Of a DNA stretch of 64,000 bases, positions 58,970 to 64,000 are shown piece by piece (positions within the stretch are counted from its first letter, which is position 1; each line of letters begins with the position of its first letter). This stretch comes from Mycolicibacterium neoaurum (GTDB lineage Bacteria; Actinomycetota; Actinomycetes; Mycobacteriales; Mycobacteriaceae). Under the pieces are notes generated by a model. That model saw only the letters and a program-made list of their open reading frames with translations. It was not told the DNA's origin and made no database searches. A program made the translations under genes and the position numbers. The DNA is taken from NCBI RefSeq assembly GCF_036946495.1, contig NZ_JAQIIX010000002.1, positions 3,534,001 through 3,598,000 of the forward strand. The letters run 5' to 3'.

Positions 58970-60561
58970 TGTCCGGCACCTTCCAGATTGCGTTTGACCT
59001 CCAGCCGCCGCAACTTGCCCGAGGATGTTCGCGGCAGCGATCCCGGCGCCAGGAAGACGATATCGGCGGGCACGACCCCACATTCGGAGGCGATGAGTGA
59101 CACCATGGCGGTGCGGGCCGCCGGTTCGTCGGCACCCTTGAACTCCGCGGCGATCACCAGACCCGACCTGGTGGCCGGGCCGTCGGTACCGACGGCGACC
59201 ACCGCACCGGCCCGCACACCGTCCACTCGCGCGGCGACGTTCTCGATCTCGGTCGGGAAGATGTTGCGTCCGGCGACGGTGATGATCTCCTTGGCGCGTC
59301 CGCAGACCACCAGACCGTCATCGAGCAGGTAGCCGATATCACCGGTCGGGAACCAGCTTCGATTGTCCACCGGCGATTCGCCGAGGTAGCCGCGCATCAT
59401 CGAGGTACCGCGGATCTGCACCTCGCCGACCTCACGGTCGGCGACACCGCCCGAATACTGATCGCCGGCCACGATCCTGATCTCCATGCCCGGGATGGCG
59501 GGCCCCAGCACGGCGTGGGTGCGCCGGTATCCGCCGTCGTCGGTGACGACCTGGATCTCGTCGACCCGTAACCCCTGCCCGGGGGCCGGAACGGCCACCG
59601 CGCAATTGGATTCGGCCAGACCGTAGGACGGGGCCAGCACACCGGGCGCGAGCCCGAACCGGGACATCTCCTCGGCGAAACGCCGGCTGCCGTCACAGTC
59701 GACGGCCTCCCCGCCGTTGAGCGCGAATCGCAACGCCGAGAAATCCGCGTCGCTGACCAGACCGGAGTACTTGCCGATGATGTTGTAGGCCATGTTCGGT
59801 GCGGCCGTCAGGGTGGCTCGGGACTCGGTGATCCACTTCAGCCAGCCGAAGGGTTGGGCGGAGAACGCCGTGGTGGGCGCCTGCCACAGCTCGGCGCCGG
59901 CCAGCGCCGTGGCCAGTACGAAGGACAGCCCCATATCGTGATAGAGCGGCAACCAGGAATGGCCGCAGTCGGTTTCGGTGACCTCGACCCTGGTGACCAG
60001 TGCCTGCAGGTTCGCCAGCACCGCGGCGGGGGACAGTGCCGCGGTCCGCGGTGTGCCGGTCGATCCGGCGGTGCCCTGCAACACCGCGATATCGGCGTCG
60101 CCGACGGCGCCGTGATGGGTGTATGAGCGTTGCGTGTGCGCGACGGCACCGACATCGTGCACGGTGATGTGGCTGTCGGCAGCACTGAGCTCGCGCAGCG
60201 GTGCACCGTGGCTGAAGACCGTCCGCACGCCGATCCCGGCGAATCGGTCCAAAGTGGCCCGCGCCCAACGTTTCGGGTCAGCTCCGCGCACCGGACCGGG
60301 CAGGATCGACACCGCGGCACCGGCCAGGAATGCCCCCGGGATAGCCGAGATGAACTCGACGGTGGGATCGCCGACCAGGCCGACGGCGGGTGCCTCGTCG
60401 GCACAGATGCGGGCGGCGACGTTCTCGGCGCGCGCGTGGATCTCACCCCACGGGTGGCGGTTCCAGGTTCCGGTGGCGGTGTCCAGCACGGCAAGCGCAC
60501 GGTCGGTCGATGCCATCGACTCGCATAGCGCCTGCGCCAGGACCGACGGCGCAGCGCTCAC
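58966..60561 (-). CDS. mbtM: Mycobactin fatty acyl-AMP ligase MbtM (FadD33)
   Basis: A 531-aa adenylate-forming enzyme that activates a fatty acid and loads it on MbtL. ATP-binding motif LQGTAGSTGTPRTAALS, the SYGLAESNCAV segment, WFPTGDIGYLLDDGLVVCGR and the C-terminal LPRTSSGKLRRLEVKR with the catalytic Lys are present. The fatty-acyl-AMP-ligase type insertion is compatible with the length. GTG start overlaps the mbtL stop by 4 nt. Confidence 0.94.
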   Translation of the reverse strand: MSAAPSVLAQALCESMASTDRALAVLDTATGTWNRHPWGEIHARAENVAARICADEAPAVGLVGDPTVEFISAIPGAFLAGAAVSILPGPVRGADPKRWARATLDRFAGIGVRTVFSHGAPLRELSAADSHITVHDVGAVAHTQRSYTHHGAVGDADIAVLQGTAGSTGTPRTAALSPAAVLANLQALVTRVEVTETDCGHSWLPLYHDMGLSFVLATALAGAELWQAPTTAFSAQPFGWLKWITESRATLTAAPNMAYNIIGKYSGLVSDADFSALRFALNGGEAVDCDGSRRFAEEMSRFGLAPGVLAPSYGLAESNCAVAVPAPGQGLRVDEIQVVTDDGGYRRTHAVLGPAIPGMEIRIVAGDQYSGGVADREVGEVQIRGTSMMRGYLGESPVDNRSWFPTGDIGYLLDDGLVVCGRAKEIITVAGRNIFPTEIENVAARVDGVRAGAVVAVGTDGPATRSGLVIAAEFKGADEPAARTAMVSLIASECGVVPADIVFLAPGSLPRTSSGKLRRLEVKRNLEGAGQ

Positions 60562-60827
60562 GGGTTGGCCTGCGCCGAAGGGATTTTCGCCAGGACGACC
60601 TTCTCCAGGTCACCGAGGGTCTCACAGTTGAGCAGGTCCTCTTCGTCGAGTGCCGCGCCGAGGCGATCCTCGATCGCGACCATGCCGACCGCGAACGCCA
60701 CCGAGTCCATGCCCACGTCGTCGACCAGTCGGGAGTCCCGGCTCAGCCGGCTGACGTCGATGTTGAGGTCCTCCCGCAGGATTGCCAGGAGCTGGGGATC
60801 CACTGCGTCGGACTGTGAGATTTCCAT
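60558..60827 (-). CDS. mbtL: Mycobactin acyl carrier protein MbtL
   Basis: An 89-aa acyl carrier protein. The 4'-phosphopantetheine serine lies in DVGMDSVAFAVGM, helix 2 of the ACP fold, with acidic flanks. It carries the lipid chain between MbtM, MbtN and MbtK. First gene of the mbtLMN operon; ATG at 60827 lies 29 nt downstream of an IdeR-type box. Confidence 0.92.
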   Translation of the reverse strand: MEISQSDAVDPQLLAILREDLNIDVSRLSRDSRLVDDVGMDSVAFAVGMVAIEDRLGAALDEEDLLNCETLGDLEKVVLAKIPSAQANP

Positions 60828-60856
60828 GACGGGCGACCCTACACCTGAGATTTTAC

Positions 60857-60875
60857 TCAGGGTAGGCTTACCTGA
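60857..60875 (-). promoter_or_regulatory. IdeR iron box of mbtLMN
   Basis: TCAGGGTAGGCTTACCTGA agrees at 15 of 19 positions with the mycobacterial IdeR consensus TTAGGTTAGGCTAACCTAA and keeps its dyad. It covers the expected promoter of mbtL, so iron-loaded IdeR should repress the operon. Confidence 0.85.
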
Positions 60876-60914
60876 TGTGCTGTCTGTCGCGGAGGTGTGC
60901 TGGTCGCGATCTCT

Positions 60915-61280
60915 TCACAGCGCCGCCACGGCCATTCCCGCCGCTGCGGCGGCGACGGTGATCACCAGCGTGCCGATGGCGTTGACGGCACCTGCCCGGT
61001 ATTTGCGGCGCTGCATGAGGCGGATCGTCTCGACGCTGGCGGTGCTGAAGGTGGTGTAGCCGCCGCAGAATCCCACCCCGACGATCAGCTGCAGTTCCCG
61101 GGGAACCCCGTGGAACAGCACAAGGCCGACGATGAATCCGAGCAAGAGCGATCCCGTGACATTGATGAGCACGGTGGCCCAGGGGAATTCTGTGCTCCGC
61201 CGCTGCCGGACTGCCCCGTCGACGACAAACCGCGATACCGCCCCGAGGCTGCCCGCGCATGCCACCCAGAACACCATCAT
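60915..61280 (-). CDS. crcB: CrcB/Fluc fluoride channel subunit (second copy)
   Basis: A 121-aa four-helix membrane protein. The conserved GAVSRF near the N-terminus, TVLINVTGSLLLGF and GFCGGYTTFSTASVE are hallmarks of Fluc fluoride exporters. Single Fluc proteins dimerise in antiparallel; paired genes can form heterodimers. Start ATG at 61280 overlaps the stop of the upstream crcB by 4 nt. No ribosome site of its own is needed if coupled. Confidence 0.92.
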   Translation of the reverse strand: MMVFWVACAGSLGAVSRFVVDGAVRQRRSTEFPWATVLINVTGSLLLGFIVGLVLFHGVPRELQLIVGVGFCGGYTTFSTASVETIRLMQRRKYRAGAVNAIGTLVITVAAAAAGMAVAAL

Positions 61281-61768
61281 CGGTCCGCCTCCTCGCCACG
61301 GCGGGGTATTCGAGTGCCTACCGCGATCCCGATCACCGTCGCCAGCCCGCCGACGAGCACCGTGCCCACCGCATAGGACCCGGCCGCCCACCACTCACTG
61401 CGACGCAGCAGCTCATCGGTGTCCACGGCCAGGGTGCTGTACGTGGTGAACGAGCCCAGCACGCCGGTGCCCACGCCCAGGCGCAGTCGCTGACGCCAAC
61501 CGGTGTCGGGCCCCAGTCGGCTGAGACCTTCCAGCAACACACCCAGCAGGAACGCCCCCATCACATTGATGGCGAATGTCGTGACCGGCCATTGACCTGC
61601 AACCTGGGGAAACGCCACCTCGAGGCCGTAGCGTGCCGGGGCGCCCAGCAAGCCGCCCAGTGCCACCGCGGCGATCGCCGACGGCCGCACGTGCAAGGGG
61701 CTCGGGGCGGGCTCGACGGCATCGGGGTCGACCGATGAAGCGGTAATCGGATCGTGGTGATCGGCCAT
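61277..61768 (-). CDS. crcB: CrcB/Fluc fluoride channel subunit (first copy)
   Basis: A 163-aa protein: a polar N-terminal extension (1-35) precedes the Fluc core with GAPARYGLEV, TFAINVMGAFLLG and GVLGSFTTYSTLAVDT. The pair exports fluoride as a heterodimer or as two homodimers. ATG at 61768 has GGAG 7 nt upstream; another ATG two codons earlier sits too close to it. A riboswitch-like leader precedes it. Not linked to the mbt genes in function. Confidence 0.92.
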   Translation of the reverse strand: MADHHDPITASSVDPDAVEPAPSPLHVRPSAIAAVALGGLLGAPARYGLEVAFPQVAGQWPVTTFAINVMGAFLLGVLLEGLSRLGPDTGWRQRLRLGVGTGVLGSFTTYSTLAVDTDELLRRSEWWAAGSYAVGTVLVGGLATVIGIAVGTRIPRRGEEADR

Positions 61769-61779
61769 GGGCATGCTCC

Positions 61780-61866
61780 TTCCTGGTGGAAAGGAGCCAT
61801 CAGCCTCCATGCGAGGCGGTTCAGACACCTGTCACCGGGCGCCTCGGCGGAGATCCATCGCCGCGG
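61780..61866 (-). promoter_or_regulatory. Fluoride riboswitch (crcB motif)
   Basis: Read on the minus strand, the leader begins GGCGATGGATCTCCGCC, close to the GGCGATGGAGTTCGCC start of known fluoride aptamers, and ends GGCTGATGGCTCCTTTCC, matching the 3' CUGAUGACUCCU segment. Between them GCCTC-GCATG-GAGGC forms the expected hairpin; an extra insert of about 25 nt is present. It lies directly upstream of tandem crcB genes. Fluoride binding should raise expression. Confidence 0.72.
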
Positions 61867-61967
61867 TCGAGGGTATCGGAGTCATCTCCGGACTGCGAGT
61901 GGCAATGTGCGGCGGCCGGTTTTCGTCGCACGGTGAACACCATTGACAAAGTATGTGGCGTGATCGC

Positions 61968-61984
61968 CCGACCGATAAGGTCGG
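61968..61984 (+). promoter_or_regulatory. Hairpin before the BTAD regulator
   Basis: CCGACC and GGTCGG pair around GATAA, ending 6 nt before the ATG at 61991. It covers the place of a ribosome site and could limit translation. A TTGACA lies at 61943-61948 without a clear -10 partner. Confidence 0.35.
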
Positions 61985-61990
61985 CACACC

Positions 61991-64000
61991 ATGACAGCGC
62001 AGGTTCCTTTCCCGGTGCGGGTCAGCGTCATGGGGCCGTTGCGGGCATGGGTCGATGGAACGCCGGCGGATCTGGGCGGCCCGAAACAACGGTCGGTACT
62101 GCTGCGGCTGGTGTTGGCCTACGGCGAGGTGGTCTCGGTCGACCGGCTGATCGAGGATCTCTGGGCGGGAGAGCCACCGCCGAAGGCCTTGGCCGCGTTG
62201 CAGGCCTATATCTCGCACCTGCGCCGGGTGCTCGAACCCGGCCGGGAACGCCGGGCGCCGGCGCAGGTGATCGTCAGTGCCGCGCCCGGCTACTGCCTGC
62301 GGTTGCCCGACGGCGCCGTCGATGTCTGGGCGCTGGAGGCGGGTTTCGCGGCCGCCGAACGATCGCCCGCGCCGCCCGAGGAGCAGGCCGAGCGTCTACA
62401 GGATCTGGTGCTGGCCTGGACCGGCGATCCCTATGCCGAGGTGTGTGATGCTCTGTGGGCCGCGCCCGAGGTCGCCCGCCTGGCCGAGGTGCGGTTGGCG
62501 ATGCTCGAGGCGCACGCCGCCGCCCAAGCGGCACTGGACAATCACGCCGCCGTGGTGCGCGCGCTCGAACCCGTCGTGCGCGAGCATCCGGCCCGGGAGG
62601 CGGCGGCCTGCCTGCTGGCCTCGGCGCACTATCGCAGTGGTCGTCAGGTGGCCGCCCTGGATGTCTTGCGCCGCACGACCGGCTACCTCGTCGACGAACT
62701 GGGCCTGGAACCGGCCCGGGCGGTGCGGGACCTGGAACGCGACATTCTGCGTCAGGCTGTCCATCTCGACCCGATCGAGCTGGAACCGGTCGCGGTGGCA
62801 CCCCAGCATGAGGTTCGGACCAGCACTGCGCTGCGCGGTCGCACCGTGGAGCTGGCCGAGCTCGCCGGCGCCGCGACCGCCGCGGCGGAAGGTCTGAAGG
62901 TGGTGTGGATCGGCGGGGAGGCCGGGGCGGGCAAGACGACGTTGGTCGATGCGGCGGCCAACCGGCTTCGCGAGTCCGGCTGGGTGGTGGCTGCCGGGCG
63001 CAGCCCCGAGGTCGACGGTGCCCCGCCGGGCTGGGCGTGGACCGAGGTGCTGCGGACTTTCGCGGCGTCGTTGACCACCGAGCAGGCCGACGCGCTGGCG
63101 CCGCTGCTGCACACCGGTGGGCCGGTCGAGATCGGCGCGTTCTGGACCGCGCACGCGCTGGCCGATGTGCTGGAGCAGGCGGCCGCACGGGCGCCGCTGT
63201 TGGTGGTGCTCGACGACCTGCACCGCACCGACGGTCTGACCCTGGAGCTGTTGCGGCTGACTGCCGACCGGCTGGCCACCCACCCGGTGCTGGTCGTCGG
63301 CACCTATCGACCATCCGAAGCCGGTGCCGAACTCGGCCAGGCCAGGGCAGCCCTTGCCAACCACACGGCGGCCCACCTGCTGCTCGACGGTCTCGACGAT
63401 GCGGCGCTGATGCAGCTGGCGACCGACTGCGGTCTGGTGGCGGTGACGCCTGAGACGCTGCGACTGGTGCGCGAGCGCACCGGTGGTAACCCACTGTTCG
63501 CGCGGGAGCTCGTCCGGTTGATGGTCGCCGAGGGTGTCGATGCCGCGCACGGGGCAGTGCCGGCCGGCGTCGGTGATGTGGTGCGCCGCAGGCTGACCCG
63601 GTTGCCACCACAGACCGCCACCGCGTTGCGTCAGGCCGCGGTGCTGGGGCGCGAGGTCGATATCACCCTGCTCGGCGAACTTGCTCGCAGCGATGACGAT
63701 GCGCTGCTCGACGCGCTGGAGCCCGCCGTCCTGGCCGGTCTGGTGGAAGAATCGGCGCCGGACCGGATCCGGTTTGCGCACAATCTTATTCGCGACACCC
63801 TGTACGACGATATGTCGGTGCTGCGGCGGTCCCGGTTGCACGCCGCGGCGCTGCAGATGTTGCGCGGGCGCAGAGCAGATGCCGCGTCACTGGCATATCA
63901 TGCCGTCGCCGCGGCTACCGCCGAAACAGCCATGGAGGCAGCGGATTTCGCGATGGGCGCGGCGGCCGAGGCAGATGCCGTCGGGGCCCCGGCCGAGGCC
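61991..64000 (+). CDS. BTAD/AAA-domain transcriptional activator (AfsR/SARP-like), 3' end outside window
   Basis: The 670 codons seen run to the window edge. Residues 1-100 are an OmpR-type winged helix (VSVMGPLRAWVDGTPADLGGPKQRSVLLRLVLAYGEVVSVDRLIEDLWAG in order), followed by the bacterial transcriptional activation domain (about 105-250, tetratricopeptide-like: DLVLAWTGDPYAEV). An AAA/STAND ATPase starts near 265 with Walker A GGEAGAGKTT (about 312-321) and Walker B LLVVLDDLHR. The order is that of AfsR-like regulators, which often control secondary metabolism or stress. Target genes are unknown. Confidence 0.88.
   Translation, partial: MTAQVPFPVRVSVMGPLRAWVDGTPADLGGPKQRSVLLRLVLAYGEVVSVDRLIEDLWAGEPPPKALAALQAYISHLRRVLEPGRERRAPAQVIVSAAPGYCLRLPDGAVDVWALEAGFAAAERSPAPPEEQAERLQDLVLAWTGDPYAEVCDALWAAPEVARLAEVRLAMLEAHAAAQAALDNHAAVVRALEPVVREHPAREAAACLLASAHYRSGRQVAALDVLRRTTGYLVDELGLEPARAVRDLERDILRQAVHLDPIELEPVAVAPQHEVRTSTALRGRTVELAELAGAATAAAEGLKVVWIGGEAGAGKTTLVDAAANRLRESGWVVAAGRSPEVDGAPPGWAWTEVLRTFAASLTTEQADALAPLLHTGGPVEIGAFWTAHALADVLEQAAARAPLLVVLDDLHRTDGLTLELLRLTADRLATHPVLVVGTYRPSEAGAELGQARAALANHTAAHLLLDGLDDAALMQLATDCGLVAVTPETLRLVRERTGGNPLFARELVRLMVAEGVDAAHGAVPAGVGDVVRRRLTRLPPQTATALRQAAVLGREVDITLLGELARSDDDALLDALEPAVLAGLVEESAPDRIRFAHNLIRDTLYDDMSVLRRSRLHAAALQMLRGRRADAASLAYHAVAAATAETAMEAADFAMGAAAEADAVGAPAEA

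Noticed and set aside
62274..63841. Long minus-strand frames opposite the BTAD regulator
   Set aside because: Antisense of a protein with clear winged-helix, BTAD and P-loop motifs.
1..64000. tRNA genes, rRNA genes, CRISPR arrays and an integrase or att site
   Set aside because: Looked for cloverleaf T-arm sequences, regularly spaced repeats and recombinase motifs; apart from the tmRNA T-arm none was found by eye.

Overview
The window is a high-GC actinobacterial chromosome segment, most likely from a fast-growing mycobacterium (Mycolicibacterium type). Evidence: the gene order hisN / fadE24-fadE23, fprA | prfB-mscS-(Pro-rich protein)-ftsE-ftsX-smpB, then ssrA; a tmRNA tag reading ADSNQRDYALAA; an MmpL transporter; the mycobactin acyl-tailoring genes mbtK and mbtLMN with an IdeR-type iron box; ESX-type secretion substrates; and many GTG or leaderless-looking starts.

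Layout. 1-3.5 kb: acyl-CoA dehydrogenases fadE23 (cut by the window edge) and fadE24 behind a perfect 28-bp palindrome, hisN and two small genes. 3.6-12.7 kb: core block of fprA, release factor 2, a mechanosensitive channel, FtsEX, SmpB, a membrane GGDEF-EAL protein and tmRNA with its terminator. 12.9-23.6 kb: alpha/beta hydrolase, LigD-type polymerase domain, MmpL, two SDRs, a MarR regulon with twin operators, and a predicted diiron protein coupled to a ferredoxin-fused reductase. 23.7-28.4 kb: TetR regulator, a three-gene cassette that looks like a type VII secretion toxin and immunity module, and a fatty-acid desaturase.

28.4-34.9 kb is the accessory zone. It has a broken conserved gene (frameshift plus amber codon), a decayed IS3-family element with recognisable terminal repeats, an overlapping AAA ATPase / TOPRIM-like (DUF4276-type) pair resembling two-gene phage-defence systems, and about 1.4 kb of apparently degraded sequence. 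34.9-40.1 kb: a DUF7159-like membrane protein, a small winged-helix-like protein and a 1033-aa protein with two P-loop ATPase domains (an AAA module joined to a HerA/VirB4-like motor), followed by a macrodomain protein. I regard this group and the two cassettes above as the most interesting candidates for undescribed systems.

40.2-64 kb: second MscS channel, Doc-like toxin and antitoxin, RF3, YceI protein, sulfatase, DUF2993 protein, D-aminoacylase-like amidohydrolase with secreted chorismate mutase, an N-acetylglucosamine PTS and catabolism locus (EIICB | EIIA-nagB-nagA), patatin, the mbt-2 genes, tandem crcB fluoride channels behind a likely fluoride riboswitch, and a BTAD/AAA transcriptional regulator cut by the window end. 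Three or four systems in the window serve translation quality control (prfB, prfC, smpB, ssrA). Family assignments come from reading motifs and from remembered homologues; no database search was possible.
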